Shown: positions 19,242-29,275 of the stretch, piece after piece
How positions within the stretch are numbered: position 1 is the first letter of the stretch
Layout: each line of letters opens with the position of its first letter
Assembly (NCBI RefSeq): GCF_000227585.1
Contig: NZ_CAFB01000041.1
Location: 1 to 56,265, forward strand
DNA: 56,265 nucleotides
Source: Candidatus Glomeribacter gigasporarum BEG34
GTDB lineage: Bacteria > Pseudomonadota > Gammaproteobacteria > Burkholderiales > Burkholderiaceae
Reading direction: 5' to 3'
The notes under the pieces: generated by a model
Seen by the model: the letters and a program-made list of their open reading frames with translations, nothing else
What the model was told of the DNA's origin: nothing
Databases searched by the model: none
Made by a program: the position numbers and the translations under genes

Positions 19242-19254
19242 GAGCGTTTTTCAG
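19242..19254. repeat. RepB left-end remnant between infA and rpmJ
   Basis: TA followed by GAGCGTTTTTCAG, one base off the consensus end. No matching right end is found before rpmJ, so the rest has been deleted. Confidence 0.6.
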
Positions 19255-19279
19255 TCGATTTTTGAATGAGGAATTTAAA

Positions 19280-19396
19280 ATGAAAGTTATGGCATCGGTA
19301 AAGCGAATTTGCCGTCATTGCAAAATTATTAAACGCAAACGTGTGGTGCGGGTGATCTGCCGTTCAGATCAGCGTCATAAACAACGTCAAGGTTGA
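19280..19396 (+). CDS. rpmJ: 50S ribosomal protein L36
   Basis: 38 residues, full length. [20 protein letters not shown] contains the CxxC zinc pair, and the later C and H residues (VICRSDQRH) complete the zinc site. GAATGAGG upstream is a likely ribosome-binding site. It starts the alpha-type group with rpsM. Confidence 0.96.
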   Translation: MKVMASVKRICRHCKIIKRKRVVRVICRSDQRHKQRQG

Positions 19397-19440
19397 AGTC
19401 CAGATTTTGACAGGCTCCAAGATCGCGAAGGAACCATAAA

Positions 19441-19806
19441 ATGGCCCGTATTGCTGGCATCAATCTCCCCAACCACAAGCATACCGTCATTGGACTCACG
19501 GCCATTTACGGTATTGGCCGCCCGCGCGCCCAGAAGATTTGTATTGCTGTAGGCGTGCCTTTGACAAAAAAAATCAGAGACCTGGACGATACCGAGCTTG
19601 AAAAACTGCGTGAACAGGTTGGACGGTATCAGGTCGAAGGCGATTTGCGCCGAGTAGTGACAATGAATATTAAACGCTTGATGGATATGGGCTGTTATCG
19701 CGGCGTCAGGCACCGTCAAGGCTTGCCGGTGCGCGGACAGCGGACGCACACAAACGCGCGCACGCGCAAAGGGCCGCGGCGCGCAGCGCAAGCGCTCAAG
19801 AAATAA
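19441..19806 (+). CDS. rpsM: 30S ribosomal protein S13
   Basis: 121 residues. [20 protein letters not shown] and [14 protein letters not shown], then [20 protein letters not shown] and KGPRR at the end. S13 lies in the head of the 30S subunit and touches tRNA and the 50S subunit. It is preceded by GAAGGAACC. Confidence 0.97.
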   Translation: MARIAGINLPNHKHTVIGLTAIYGIGRPRAQKICIAVGVPLTKKIRDLDDTELEKLREQVGRYQVEGDLRRVVTMNIKRLMDMGCYRGVRHRQGLPVRGQRTHTNARTRKGPRRAAQALKK

Positions 19807-19836
19807 ACAGCCATTGTTATCATCATAGGAACCATT

Positions 19837-20238
19837 ATGGCCAGGACTTCAAATACCGCTGCTCAGCGCGCGCGCAAGAAAGTCAAGAAAAATGTTGCCG
19901 AAGGCGTGGTTCATGTCCACGCATCTTTTAACAATACCATCATTACCATCACTGACCGGTCTGGAAATGTGCTTGTATGGGCGACCTCTGGGGGGCAAGG
20001 CTTTAAAGGATCACGTAAATCAACGCCGTTCGCCGCTCAGGTCGCCGCGGAATCCGCGGGGCGCGCGGCGCTTGAGTGCGGCGTCAAGAGCCTTGAAGTC
20101 AGAATCAAAGGCCCTGGTCCGGGTCGCGAGTCTTCAGTGCGCGCATTGCATGGTTTAGGGCTGAAGATTACGACTATTTCTGATGTGACGCCGGTACCGC
20201 ATAACGGATGCCGGCCGCCAAAACGCCGGCGTATTTAA
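19837..20238 (+). CDS. rpsK: 30S ribosomal protein S11
   Basis: 133 residues. [40 protein letters not shown] and [20 protein letters not shown] are diagnostic. S11 is a platform protein of the 30S subunit near the E site. It is flanked by rpsM and rpsD in the normal order. Confidence 0.97.
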   Translation: MARTSNTAAQRARKKVKKNVAEGVVHVHASFNNTIITITDRSGNVLVWATSGGQGFKGSRKSTPFAAQVAAESAGRAALECGVKSLEVRIKGPGPGRESSVRALHGLGLKITTISDVTPVPHNGCRPPKRRRI

Positions 20239-20253
20239 AGGAGGAAAGAGGAA

Positions 20254-20877
20254 GTGGCACGCTATCTCGGCCCCAAAGCCAAGCTATCCCGCCGCGAGGG
20301 CACGGATCTTTTTCTGAAAAGCGCGCGCCGTCCGCTGGCGGACAAATGCAGGCTCGATAGTAAACCGGGCCCTCATGGCCGCGCATCGGGAAGCCGTTCT
20401 TCCGACTACGGCAGTCAGCTTCGTGAGAAGCAAAAGGTTAAACGGCTCTATGGCCTGCTTGAACGTCAGTTCCGCCGTTACTTTGCGCACGCAAAGCGCC
20501 GGCGCGGCAACACCGGCGAACTGCTGCTGCAGTTACTCGAATCGCGTCTTGATAATGTGGTCTATCGAATGGGTTTCGGGTCAACGCGCGCAGAAGCGCG
20601 GCAGCTTGTAAGCCATCGCGCTATTTTAGTGAATGGCCGGATTGCCAATATTGCCTCTCTCCAGGTGAAGCCAGGCGATACAGTTACGATACATGATAAG
20701 GCAAAACAGCAAACCCGTATTCAAGAAGCGGTTTCGTTGGCTGAACAGATGAATTTTCCGGGCTGGGTCACGGTCGATGCCAAGCAACTGGAAGGCATAT
20801 TCAAGCAGCCCCCGCAGCGGGACGAAATTGCGGGCGATATCAATGAAAGTTTAATTGTTGAACTCTATTCACGGTAA
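20254..20877 (+). CDS. rpsD: 30S ribosomal protein S4
   Basis: 207 residues, starting with GTG at 20254 after a strong [27 protein letters not shown], then an S4 RNA-binding domain ([37 protein letters not shown]). S4 nucleates 16S folding and in E. coli represses the alpha operon. Confidence 0.97.
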   Translation: MARYLGPKAKLSRREGTDLFLKSARRPLADKCRLDSKPGPHGRASGSRSSDYGSQLREKQKVKRLYGLLERQFRRYFAHAKRRRGNTGELLLQLLESRLDNVVYRMGFGSTRAEARQLVSHRAILVNGRIANIASLQVKPGDTVTIHDKAKQQTRIQEAVSLAEQMNFPGWVTVDAKQLEGIFKQPPQRDEIAGDINESLIVELYSR

Positions 20878-20883
20878 AAATCG

Positions 20884-21915
20884 ATGCAGAACAGTTTGCT
20901 CAAACCCAAGATTATCGCGGTTGAGTCGGTGGAAAATCACCGCGCGAAAGTGGTGATGGAACCATTTGAACGCGGTTATGGCCTGACGCTGGGGAATGCG
21001 CTGCGGCGAGTACTGTTGGCGTCAATCACAGGGTATGCGCCAACAGAAGTGATCGTAGGCGGCGTTGATCATGAATATTCAACCCTGGACAGGGTGCGGG
21101 AAGACATCATTCATTTGCTGCTGAACCTGAAAGGGGTTGTCTTCAAACTGCATGGCCGCGATGAAACCACCGTCACCCTGCGCAAGGAAGGCGAAGGCGT
21201 GGTCACGGCGCAAGATATTCAGGTCGCGCAGGACTGCGAAGTGATCAATCCCCCGCATGTGATTGCGCATCTGTCAAAAGATGGCCGGTTGGAATTGCAG
21301 ATCAAGGTGGAAAAAGGGCGCGGTTACGCCGCAGGCAATATGTGTGCATACGGTCAGGAGATCAAGAAAACTGTCGGCCGGATTATACTCGACGCCTCCT
21401 TCTCGCCCGTAAAACGGGTGAATTATACGGTTGAAAATGCGCGCGTCGCGCAGCGGACCGATCTTGATAAGCTGGTGATGGATATCGAGACGAACGGCGC
21501 GATTACGCCGGAGGAAGCAATCCGCAGCGCAGCAGGCATTTTGGTCGAGCAGCTCTCTGTGTTTGCCGAGTTGGAAACGCCCGCCTCCGCGATGGAGGCG
21601 CCAGCGTATTCGCCTCAAATCAATGCGTTGTTGATGCAGCCGGTGGACGATCTTGATTTGACCATGCGGGCGGCGAACTGCCTGAAAGCCGAAAATATCT
21701 ATAGCATTGGCGATTTGATCAGACGGACCGAGCATGAATTGCTGAGAACGCCAAACCTCGGCCGTAAGTCGCTGAATGAGATTAAGGAAGTATTGATGGC
21801 GCGCCATCTGAGATTGGGAATGAAACTTGAGAACTTTTCTCTGGAACAACAGGATATGGAAACAGATCAATCCCAACTTTTTTCCTCTTCCAACGATACG
21901 GCACCCATGTCGTAA
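20884..21915 (+). CDS. rpoA: RNA polymerase alpha subunit
   Basis: 343 residues. The N-terminal dimerisation domain shows [20 protein letters not shown] and the C-terminal domain shows [20 protein letters not shown]. It is somewhat longer than the usual 325-329 residues because of a Gln/Ser/Asp-rich tail after GMKLENF. The alpha subunit dimer starts polymerase assembly and touches UP elements and activators. Confidence 0.97.
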   Translation: MQNSLLKPKIIAVESVENHRAKVVMEPFERGYGLTLGNALRRVLLASITGYAPTEVIVGGVDHEYSTLDRVREDIIHLLLNLKGVVFKLHGRDETTVTLRKEGEGVVTAQDIQVAQDCEVINPPHVIAHLSKDGRLELQIKVEKGRGYAAGNMCAYGQEIKKTVGRIILDASFSPVKRVNYTVENARVAQRTDLDKLVMDIETNGAITPEEAIRSAAGILVEQLSVFAELETPASAMEAPAYSPQINALLMQPVDDLDLTMRAANCLKAENIYSIGDLIRRTEHELLRTPNLGRKSLNEIKEVLMARHLRLGMKLENFSLEQQDMETDQSQLFSSSNDTAPMS

Positions 21916-21954
21916 GAACTGGTTATTCAACAAACGGCCCTAAGGAAGTTCATT

Positions 21955-22347
21955 ATGCGTCACCGTCATGGTTTGCGAAAGTTGAATCGCACCAGTAGCC
22001 ACCGTCTGGCCATGTTGCGTAATTTGTCCGTTTCTTTGATTGAGCATGAAGTGATTCGAACCACGTTGCCTAAAGCAAAGGAACTGCGCAGAGTGGTGGA
22101 GCCCCTGATTACGCGCGGCAAGCGTGCAACGCTCGCCAACCGCCGCCTTGCATTCGCCCGTTTGCGTCATCGTGAAGCGATGAGCAAACTGTTCAATGTA
22201 TTAGGGCCGCGTTACCAGAATCGTCCGGGCGGCTATCTGCGGATTTTAAAGTGTGGTTTCCGGGCCGGTGATCACGCGCCGATGGCGCGGGTAGAACTGA
22301 TGGATCGCCCCGAAGTTGAAGTCAAACCAGAAGATCAACATCTATAA
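21955..22347 (+). CDS. rplQ: 50S ribosomal protein L17
   Basis: 130 residues. [40 protein letters not shown] and [15 protein letters not shown] are typical. The last 32 bp overlap the start of cysS in another frame, and the C-terminal [11 protein letters not shown] tail differs from relatives. This marks a deletion junction where the end of the ribosomal cluster has been fused to the cysS block. Confidence 0.96.
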   Translation: MRHRHGLRKLNRTSSHRLAMLRNLSVSLIEHEVIRTTLPKAKELRRVVEPLITRGKRATLANRRLAFARLRHREAMSKLFNVLGPRYQNRPGGYLRILKCGFRAGDHAPMARVELMDRPEVEVKPEDQHL

Positions 22348-23740
22348 CACCCTGGCGCGCGAGAAGCAGCCCTTTGTTCCGTTCAGGCCGGGCGAAGTTC
22401 GCCTGTATGTCTGCGGGATCACCGTGTATGACTATTGCCATATCGGACATGGGCGTATGCTGGTCGCGTTCGATGTGGTGCAGCGCTGGCTGCGCGCGCT
22501 CGGTTATCGCGTCCTTTACGTGCGCAATATTACCGATATCGATGACAAGATTATCCGCCGCGCAGTGGAGAATGGGGAAAGGATTGCGGCGCTCACCGAA
22601 CGTTTTATCCGCGCGATGCACGAAGACGCGGATGCGCTCGGCGTCGAGCGTCCTGATATCGAACCGCGCGCAACGGCCTATGTGCCGCAGATGCTCGATC
22701 TGATTGCCGCGCTGGAAAAGAACGGCTATGCCTATCAGGCAGCGGATGGCGATGTGAATTACGCGGTGCGCAAATTCGCCTCTTATGGACGCCTGTCCGG
22801 CAAAACGCTCGATGATTTGCGCCGGGCGGAACGCATCGCCGGGAATGAGGCGAAAGGCGATCCGCTCGATTTTGCATTGTGGAAGCGCGCGAAGCCGGGC
22901 GAGCCTCCGGAGGCGGTTTGGGAATCCCGCTGGGGGCGCGGGCGGCCGGGCTGGCATATTGAATGCTCGGCGATGAGCACCGCGCTGCTCGGCGAACGCT
23001 TTGATATTCACGGCGGCGGTCTGGATCTGCAATTTCCGCATCATGAAAATGAAATTGCACAGAGCGAAGGCGCAACCGGGCAGCCCTTTGTTCATCACTG
23101 GATGCATAACGGCCATGTGCACGTCGGCGATGAAAAAATGTCAAAATCGCTCGGCAACTTTTGCACAATCCGCGACGCGTTCGCCCGATTCGATGCTGAG
23201 ACCGTGCGTTTTTTTATCGTGCGCGCGCATTACCGCAGCCCGCTCCATTACAGCCCCGCGCATCTCGAAGACGCGCATCGCGCGCTCACGCGTTTGTACA
23301 CAGCGCTTAAAGAATCGCCGCCGGATGCAGAAGCGCTCGACTGGCAGGAACCGCACGCGCAGCGTTTTCGGGATGCGATGAACGATGATTTCAATACGCC
23401 TGAAGCCGTTGCCGTGCTGTTTGATCTGGCGGGTGCGGTGAACCGGAGCCGCAACGCGCTGCTTGCCCGTCAGTTGAAAGGGCTGGCGGGAACGCTCGGC
23501 CTGCTGACGCGCAGCCCGCACGCTTTTTTGCGCGGAGATCAATCCGGCGGCGCGGAACTGAACATCCATATGATCAACGCGCGCATCGAGGCGCGTCGGC
23601 TTGCCAAGCGCGCCAAAAACTATATTGAGGCGGACCGGATTCGCGCTGAACTGCTGGAACAGGGCGTGATTCTTGAAGACCGGCCAGACGGTTCAACCGA
23701 ATGGCGGCGCGCGCCGTCTGCGCGGCAGCATACGGAATGA
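22316..23740 (+). CDS. cysS: Cysteine--tRNA ligase
   Basis: 474 residues, class I synthetase charging tRNA-Cys. The zinc-binding [17 protein letters not shown] holds the HIGH motif; KMSKS is in [22 protein letters not shown] is intact. The only usable start in frame is TTG 22316, which lies inside rplQ (32-bp overlap). The normal ATG has been lost, while the conserved [11 protein letters not shown] begins just after it. The end overlaps the next gene by ATGA. Confidence 0.95.
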   Translation: MKSNQKINIYNTLAREKQPFVPFRPGEVRLYVCGITVYDYCHIGHGRMLVAFDVVQRWLRALGYRVLYVRNITDIDDKIIRRAVENGERIAALTERFIRAMHEDADALGVERPDIEPRATAYVPQMLDLIAALEKNGYAYQAADGDVNYAVRKFASYGRLSGKTLDDLRRAERIAGNEAKGDPLDFALWKRAKPGEPPEAVWESRWGRGRPGWHIECSAMSTALLGERFDIHGGGLDLQFPHHENEIAQSEGATGQPFVHHWMHNGHVHVGDEKMSKSLGNFCTIRDAFARFDAETVRFFIVRAHYRSPLHYSPAHLEDAHRALTRLYTALKESPPDAEALDWQEPHAQRFRDAMNDDFNTPEAVAVLFDLAGAVNRSRNALLARQLKGLAGTLGLLTRSPHAFLRGDQSGGAELNIHMINARIEARRLAKRAKNYIEADRIRAELLEQGVILEDRPDGSTEWRRAPSARQHTE

Positions 23741-24438
23741 CGAGGTTGCAAAGAGGCCATCATAGCTTTCTGGCCGCTATACCCGTTGCGGCGCGCGCGC
23801 CAAAGACCGCGCCCGCAGGCGCTCCCCCCGCCTATTGGGCGCAGGCGTGCGCAGAACTGAGTGAAAGCGACCGGATTCTGAAAAAACTGATTCCGTTGTT
23901 TGAGCCGGCGGCGGCGCATCAGCGGCGCGATCCATTTATCACGCTGGCGCGCGCGATTGTCGGTCAGCAAATATCGGTCAAGGCGGCGCACGCGATCTGG
24001 ATGCGCATTGAACGCGCGTATCCGGCGCTTACCCCCGCGCAGTTGGCGCAATGCGAGCATGACAGCTTACTGCGCTGCGGTTTATCAAAGCGAAAAACGG
24101 AATATATACTCGATCTGGCGCATCATTTTTCAACCCGCGCGGTACAGGCCGATGCGTGGGAGGCGCTCGACGACGAAGCGATTATCGCCTCCCTGATGCG
24201 AATCCGCGGCATTGGCCGCTGGACGGCGGAAATGTTTTTGATTTTCAATCTGATGAGACCGGATGTGCTGCCGCTCGACGATCTTGGCCTGCTGCGCGCA
24301 ATCAGTCTGAATTATTTTAGCGGCGAGCCGGTCTCGCGTAGCGAAGCGCGCGAAGTCGCTGCCAACTGGCAGCCGTGGCGGTCGGTTGCGGTGTGGTATT
24401 TATGGCGGAGTTTGGATCCGATCCCCGTCAATTATTAA
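23737..24438 (+). CDS. AlkA-like DNA-3-methyladenine glycosylase (HhH-GPD)
   Basis: 233 residues from ATG 23737 (ATGA overlap with cysS). HhH-GPD superfamily base-excision enzyme: [20 protein letters not shown], the helix-hairpin-helix [17 protein letters not shown] and the catalytic Asp region [12 protein letters not shown]. No iron-sulfur cysteines at the end, so closer to AlkA than to Nth/MutY. cysS-alkA-accA is the order in Burkholderia. RepA copy 4 abuts the stop codon TAA (24436-24438). Confidence 0.85.
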   Translation: MTRLQRGHHSFLAAIPVAARAPKTAPAGAPPAYWAQACAELSESDRILKKLIPLFEPAAAHQRRDPFITLARAIVGQQISVKAAHAIWMRIERAYPALTPAQLAQCEHDSLLRCGLSKRKTEYILDLAHHFSTRAVQADAWEALDDEAIIASLMRIRGIGRWTAEMFLIFNLMRPDVLPLDDLGLLRAISLNYFSGEPVSRSEAREVAANWQPWRSVAVWYLWRSLDPIPVNY

Positions 24439-24580
24439 AGCCTGTTCACGATCTGACTGTGCGCCCGTGATCCTGCGTCGGGCGGTGCTCGGAATCCTCA
24501 CATATATCAAATATGCTCCGGTTCCTGCGCTCCGTCCTCCTTGGCTGACAGGCGCTCGTCACAGATCGTGAACAGGCTCT
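24438..24580. repeat. RepA copy 4 (143 bp)
   Basis: Left end AAAGCCTGTTCACGATCT, right end AGATCGTGAACAGGCTCT. Both carry GCCTG in place of ACCTG, a matching change in the two ends. The inside is nearly identical to copy 1 (TCACATATATCAAATATGCT). It fills the gap between the glycosylase gene and accA. Confidence 0.9.
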
Positions 24581-24589
24581 TAGAGCGTA

Positions 24590-25573
24590 ATGAAAACTAC
24601 CTTTCTGGATTTTGAACAGCCGGTTGCCGAGCTGGAAGCGCGCATCGACGAGCTGCGCTTTGTGCAGGATGATTCTGCCGTCGATATTTCGGACGAAATC
24701 GAGCGCTTGTCGAAAAAAAGCGCGCAGTTGACCAAAGAACTGTACGCTCGCCTTTCTCCCTGGCAGGCCGCGCAGGTGGCGCGGCATCCGCAGCGCCCCT
24801 ATACGCTGGATTATATTCAAGCCATCTTTACTGACTTTCATGAACTGCACGGCGACCGCGCCTTTGCCGACGACGCTTCAATTGTTGGCGGACTGGCGCG
24901 CTTGAACGCTCAGCCGTGCATGCTGATCGGACATCAAAAGGGGCGCGATACCAAAGAGCGCGCGCAGCGCAACTTCGGTATGCCGCGCCCGGAAGGGTAT
25001 CGCAAGGCCGAGCGTTTAATGCGTCTGGCTGAAAAATTCAGTCTGCCGATGTTCACGTTTATCGATACGCCGGGCGCATATCCCGGCATTGGGGCCGAAG
25101 AGCGCGGCCAATCGGAGGCGATTGGCCGCAATTTATATGTGATGACCGGGCTGAGAACGCCGATCATTGCCACTGTGATTGGCGAAGGCGGCTCTGGCGG
25201 CGCATTGGCGATTGCGGTTGCGGATAGTGTGTTGATGTTGCATTTTTCCACCTATTCGGTGATTTCTCCGGAGGGCTGCGCCTCGATTCTCTGGAAAAGC
25301 GCCGCGCAGGCGCCTCAGGCGGCGGAAGCGCTGGGATTGACAGCGCAGCGGCTGAAGACGCTGGGGCTGATCGACAAAATTGTCAGTGAACCCCTCGGCG
25401 GCGCGCATCGCGCACCCGAAGAAATGGCCGCGACTCTGCGCCGGGCGCTGACCGAGGCATTGCGTTCCCTGCAGGCTATGTCAATGGCTGATGTACTCGA
25501 ACGCCGCATTGAACGCTTGATGAAGTATGGCAAGTTCAGGGAAGCGGCGCCTGGCGAGCCCTCCAGACGCTGA
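24590..25573 (+). CDS. accA: Acetyl-CoA carboxylase carboxyltransferase alpha subunit
   Basis: 327 residues. With AccD it transfers the carboxyl group from biotin to acetyl-CoA, the first step of fatty acid synthesis. It shows [56 protein letters not shown] and [15 protein letters not shown]. RepA copy 4 ends 9 bp before ATG 24590, so it probably affects the leader. The tilS start overlaps the end by 47 bp. Confidence 0.97.
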   Translation: MKTTFLDFEQPVAELEARIDELRFVQDDSAVDISDEIERLSKKSAQLTKELYARLSPWQAAQVARHPQRPYTLDYIQAIFTDFHELHGDRAFADDASIVGGLARLNAQPCMLIGHQKGRDTKERAQRNFGMPRPEGYRKAERLMRLAEKFSLPMFTFIDTPGAYPGIGAEERGQSEAIGRNLYVMTGLRTPIIATVIGEGGSGGALAIAVADSVLMLHFSTYSVISPEGCASILWKSAAQAPQAAEALGLTAQRLKTLGLIDKIVSEPLGGAHRAPEEMAATLRRALTEALRSLQAMSMADVLERRIERLMKYGKFREAAPGEPSRR

Positions 25574-26549
25574 GCGGATTCCCGCCGCAATCCAGACGGC
25601 GCTGGATACGCTCGATGCTTCATATGCGGATTCCCCCTGCGCGATTGCTTTCAGCGGCGGACTGGATTCGACGGTGTTATTGCACGCGGCGATCTCCGCT
25701 CTTGGCCGGGCGCGCTGTATTGCATTGCATATCCATCACGGCCTGAATCCCCGCGCGGATTCTTGGTTAGCGCACTGCCGCGCGCTTGCGCAGGACTGGG
25801 GCGTGCATTATGCGGCGCGCCGCATCGATGTGGATGCATGCATCCGGCAACAGCGCGGGACGGAAGCGGCGGCGCGCGAAGCGCGCTATCCGGCATTGGC
25901 GGGACTGTGCGCGGAGCATGGCGCGCGTCTGGCGTTGCTCGGCCATCAGGCGGACGACCAGGCTGAAACAGTGCTTTTGCAATTGCTGCGCGGCGCCGGA
26001 TTGCCCGGTCTGGCGGCGATGCCGCTCCAGAAAACCGAGCCAGCCAGCGGTCTGCGCTATCTCCGTCCTCTGCTCACTATTCCGCGCGCGCTGATTGAGC
26101 GCTATGCAACCCAACACCATTTGCGCTGGATTGAAGACGATTCCAATACGAGCGCGCGTTACACGCGCAATCGCGCGCGCCAATTTTTGATTCCGCCGCT
26201 CGCTGCGCACTTTCCCGCGTATCGCGCCACGCTTGCGCGCGCCGCCCGCCATGCGCAACAGGCGCAGAGACTGCTCGATGAACTGGCCCAGCTGGATTTG
26301 CAGCGGGTGACGCAGGATGATGGGGATCGCCAGACGCTCTCGCGCGCGGCGTTCAGCGCGCTGAACGCCGCGCGCGCTGTCAATTTGCTGCGCTACTGGA
26401 TGCGCGCGCTCGGTTTACCGGCGGCTTCAAGCGCCAGACTTGAAGCGATGCTCAGGCAATTGCGCGATGCGCGCGCCAGCAGAATCACCGCGATGAATCA
26501 TGCGGGCCGTCAGTTGCGTGTATATAAGGGGCAGATATGGTGGGAGTAA
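25527..26549 (+). CDS. tilS: tRNA(Ile)-lysidine synthase, C-terminally shortened
   Basis: 340 residues. TilS modifies C34 of tRNA-Ile(CAU) to lysidine so that AUA is read as Ile. The PP-loop [42 protein letters not shown] and [15 protein letters not shown] are intact. Relatives are about 430-480 residues and carry a C-terminal substrate-binding domain; here the protein stops at GQIWWE, 5 bp before RepC copy 1. The catalytic part is complete, so partial or minimal-type activity is possible. Start ATG 25527 lies inside accA; no better start is in frame. Confidence 0.9.
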   Translation: MASSGKRRLASPPDAERIPAAIQTALDTLDASYADSPCAIAFSGGLDSTVLLHAAISALGRARCIALHIHHGLNPRADSWLAHCRALAQDWGVHYAARRIDVDACIRQQRGTEAAAREARYPALAGLCAEHGARLALLGHQADDQAETVLLQLLRGAGLPGLAAMPLQKTEPASGLRYLRPLLTIPRALIERYATQHHLRWIEDDSNTSARYTRNRARQFLIPPLAAHFPAYRATLARAARHAQQAQRLLDELAQLDLQRVTQDDGDRQTLSRAAFSALNAARAVNLLRYWMRALGLPAASSARLEAMLRQLRDARASRITAMNHAGRQLRVYKGQIWWE

Positions 26550-26554
26550 TGAAG

Positions 26555-26660
26555 TATAGCCAAGCGCATTTAATCCGATACGGCGTCATCGCCGCTTGCC
26601 GTATTTGTATACTGTCTTCGCGGCTGCTTCCTTGTCTCAAATTAAATGCGCTTGGCTATA
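26555..26660. repeat. RepC copy 1 (106 bp)
   Basis: Perfect 20-bp inverted ends TATAGCCAAGCGCATTTAAT / ATTAAATGCGCTTGGCTATA. The inside (GCCGTATTTGTATACTGTCTTCGCGGCTGC) shares the ATACTGTCTTCGCG module with long RepB copies. It lies just after the shortened tilS. Confidence 0.9.
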
Positions 26661-26668
26661 AACTTCTA

Positions 26669-26739
26669 GAGCATTTTTCAGCGGCTTGCACGGCGCAGCG
26701 ATGCGCTCGCGAAAGTAGCAATCTCGCTGAAAAACGCTC
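26669..26739. repeat. RepB copy 6 (short form) in the lysC stop codon
   Basis: GAGCATTTTTCAGCG on the left, CGCTGAAAAACGCTC on the right, TA on both sides (26667-26668, 26740-26741). On the minus strand the TA plus G gives the lysC stop TAG. It sits only 8 bp from RepC copy 1, at the junction where tilS and lysC now face each other. Confidence 0.9.
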
Positions 26740-27989
26740 TAGCCTCTTTCCAATTCAAACGCCTTATGCAACGCGCGCACCGCCAGCTCCATATATTTCT
26801 CATCAATCAGCACGGAAATCTTGATTTCAGAGGTTGAAATCATCTGGATATTGATGCCTTCTTCCGCCAATGTGCGGAACATTGTGCGGGCAACGCCTAC
26901 ATGCGAGCGCATGCCGACGCCGATCACGGAGACTTTTGAAACTTGCGGATCGCCGATGACCTGCCGCGCGCCGATCTGCGCTTTGACGGACGCATTCAGG
27001 ATATCCATCGCGCGCGCATAATCGCTGCGCGCAACGGTAAAGGTAAAGTCCGTGCGTCCTTCAACGCTCTGGTTTTGCACAATCATATCGATGTCGATAT
27101 GCGCGCGCGCCACCGGGCCGAGGATTTGGTACGCAATTCCGGGCGTATCGGGTACGCTCAGCACCGCAATACGCGCTTCATCGCGCTGGTGCGCAATGCC
27201 GGACACCACCACTTGTTCCATCGTTTGATCTTCCTCAAAAGTCATCAAGGTGCCCGAACGCATTTCGTCTTCGAGCGGCATTAAGGGGTCGCTCAGACTT
27301 GAGAGCACGCGCGTTTTCACCCGGTATTTGCCGGCGAATTCGACCGAGCGGGTTTGCAGCACTTTCGAGCCCAGGCTCGCCATTTCAAGCATTTCTTCAC
27401 AAGTGATACATTCCAGCCGGCGCGCCTGATCGACGATACGCGGGTCGGCGGTGTACACGCCATCAACATCGGTATAGATCAAACACTCATCCGCCGCGAA
27501 CGCCGCGGCGAGCGCGAGCGCGGAAGTGTCCGAGCCGCCGCGTCCGAGCGTCGTAATATTGTTTGCGTCATCCACGCCCTGAAACCCGGCAATCACCGCA
27601 ATCCGGCCCGCTTCAAGGTCGCGCCGCACGCGCGCGCCGTCGATCTCAATAATGCGCGCTTTACTAAAGGTGCCGTCGGTTTTGATCGGCACTTGCCAGC
27701 CAGCATAACTGCATGCGCAAACGCCCAGTGCTTTCAGCGCCAGACTTAATAAGCCAATGCTGACCTGTTCGCCAGTCGCGGCGATCATATCGAGTTCGCG
27801 CGGTTCGGGCTGGGCGGAGATAGAGAATGCCAGTTCGAGCAGGCGATTCGTCTCGCCGGCCATCGCGGAGGGCACGACCATCATCTGGTGACCTGCCCGA
27901 TGCCATTTGGCAATGCGCCGCGCAACATTCCGAATGCGCTCAACAGAACCCATCGAAGTGCCGCCGTATTTATGAACAATCAGCGCCAT
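26739..27989 (-). CDS. lysC: Aspartate kinase
   Basis: 416 residues from ATG 27989 (MALIVHKYGGTSMGSVERI). First enzyme of the lysine, threonine, methionine and diaminopimelate pathway. The kinase domain (GFQGVDDANNITTLGRGGSD, TDVDGVYTADPRI) is followed by two ACT domains (SKVSVIGVGMRSHVGVA, MISTSEIKISVLI), the usual site of lysine/threonine feedback. In Burkholderia it follows tilS on the same strand; here it is inverted. Its stop TAG is formed by RepB copy 6. A weak TTGATT-like promoter lies near 28060. Confidence 0.96.
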   Translation of the reverse strand: MALIVHKYGGTSMGSVERIRNVARRIAKWHRAGHQMMVVPSAMAGETNRLLELAFSISAQPEPRELDMIAATGEQVSIGLLSLALKALGVCACSYAGWQVPIKTDGTFSKARIIEIDGARVRRDLEAGRIAVIAGFQGVDDANNITTLGRGGSDTSALALAAAFAADECLIYTDVDGVYTADPRIVDQARRLECITCEEMLEMASLGSKVLQTRSVEFAGKYRVKTRVLSSLSDPLMPLEDEMRSGTLMTFEEDQTMEQVVVSGIAHQRDEARIAVLSVPDTPGIAYQILGPVARAHIDIDMIVQNQSVEGRTDFTFTVARSDYARAMDILNASVKAQIGARQVIGDPQVSKVSVIGVGMRSHVGVARTMFRTLAEEGINIQMISTSEIKISVLIDEKYMELAVRALHKAFELERG

Positions 27990-28186
27990 GCGGGGGATTG
28001 AAAAGAATGAAAAAATACGCAATCGGCACAATGGCACAGATATATATTATCAAGCGTGGAATCAACAGGGGTAAATAAAGGGATAGTAAGCTCAGGAAAA
28101 TCACTCATAATGATTGATCTGCTCACAGGACTGTTGGCAAGCGAGATTTCTGATTCTGAATCATGGATAATTTTTAAGGAGATAGG

Positions 28187-28246
28187 ATGTTCTCTATAAA
28201 TGCAGTGTGCGACACTGGAAACAGTAACAATTTAAGGAGATCGTGA
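28187..28246 (+). CDS. Possible 19-residue leader peptide
   Basis: ATG 28187 after a strong TAAGGAGATAGG, running 19 codons (MFSINAVCDTGNSNNLRRS) to TGA 28244-28246, which overlaps the start ATG of the next gene (TGATG). The two starts share near-identical ribosome-binding sequences (TTTAAGGAGAT). It may couple or tune translation of the GNAT-like gene; it resembles no attenuator peptide I know. Confidence 0.4.
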   Translation: MFSINAVCDTGNSNNLRRS

Positions 28247-29184
28247 TGTTGTCATCTTGTTCTTGTATCACCGATGGAGTTCGGTTTATCTATAATGAAA
28301 TTCAGCATGGGGTGCAAAATTTTCGGGCTCAGAATTCAGTAAACGAAGCTCAGGAAATAGAGGCGGTTGCCACTGAGCGCTTTTATAACAAACCCATGAT
28401 TACGTGGAAGGTTGTTGAAAATGCACGTGGATTTACACAGTTGCGCCCTGAAATTGAGGTTCAAATTCCAGAGGGAGAGAAATTATGGATTAAAGGATAT
28501 CTTCCGGAAGATGAAGCCGACTTTGTGAAGCTCTATACGGATCAAGAGAGTATGAAGGATTACCAGAATGGCGCCTGGACGCCTCAGCGGGCGAGTGACC
28601 GATTCGATCAGTTCCTGGCACGTTTTGAAGGCCGCCGTGATACTGAAAGTGGTCAATACAATGCCTTAAGCGGATATGGCGTTTACAAAGAAGACGGCGC
28701 CTATATAGGGCATGTGAATCTGGGTGATCAGAACATACCGGACACATGGGAAGGAGAAGGGCTGGATGCGTATAGAGAACAGACATTTCTTGGCACGGGC
28801 GCAGCCGGTTTTAAAGCATACTGGGATCATGGTTACGGACAGGCGGCCGGACATGCCGTTGAGATTTGTCTGGTCTATGAGCTACTCAGCGGAAAAGCGC
28901 AGCGGGAACAGCCGAATACTCTGAAGCCGCAATACGACCGGATTCTTCTCACAGCGCACAAAGACAGTCCTGGGCGGAAAATTCTGGAAGCATTAAAGTT
29001 CGAATGTATTTCGGAGAATGCACAGGTGGGTTATCAGGAACCTCGCCATGTGTATCTTTCTCCAAAAATTGACCAGGCTTTATATGACACGCCCATTCCA
29101 GTTGCAAAATCCGGCGCGGAAAGGCAGGCAGCCAGCACTCAGACGTACTCGTATCAGTCGTTGGATAGCCTCCGCGTAGTTTGA
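28246..29184 (+). CDS. GNAT-like N-acetyltransferase domain protein, accessory
   Basis: 312 residues. The central part (about 80-260) has the layout of RimJ/RimL-type GNAT enzymes: LWIKGYLPEDEADFVKLYTD, GVYKEDGAYIGHVNLGD, then HGYGQAAGHAVEICLVYELL and a late DSPGRKILEALKF segment. The glycine-rich acetyl-CoA loop is weak, so function is uncertain. N-terminal ~60 residues and the Ser/Thr/Gln-rich tail are not recognised. The start ATG 28246 follows AAGGAGATCGTG. The gene is visibly richer in A and T than its neighbours and has no counterpart in the normal Burkholderia order, which suggests transfer. A host-directed role is possible but only a guess. Confidence 0.6.
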   Translation: MLSSCSCITDGVRFIYNEIQHGVQNFRAQNSVNEAQEIEAVATERFYNKPMITWKVVENARGFTQLRPEIEVQIPEGEKLWIKGYLPEDEADFVKLYTDQESMKDYQNGAWTPQRASDRFDQFLARFEGRRDTESGQYNALSGYGVYKEDGAYIGHVNLGDQNIPDTWEGEGLDAYREQTFLGTGAAGFKAYWDHGYGQAAGHAVEICLVYELLSGKAQREQPNTLKPQYDRILLTAHKDSPGRKILEALKFECISENAQVGYQEPRHVYLSPKIDQALYDTPIPVAKSGAERQAASTQTYSYQSLDSLRVV

Positions 29185-29275
29185 ACAGCGTATATTCTTA
29201 CACTGCTGGCCGGCCTGGCGCGGCTTGGGGGAGGGGGGATTGATTGACGCCCTCACTCCCAACTTTCAATCGTCG

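Noticed and set aside
22322-23168. Two long minus-strand frames opposite cysS
   Set aside because: They are shadows of a GC-rich coding gene; cysS itself is fully supported by motifs.
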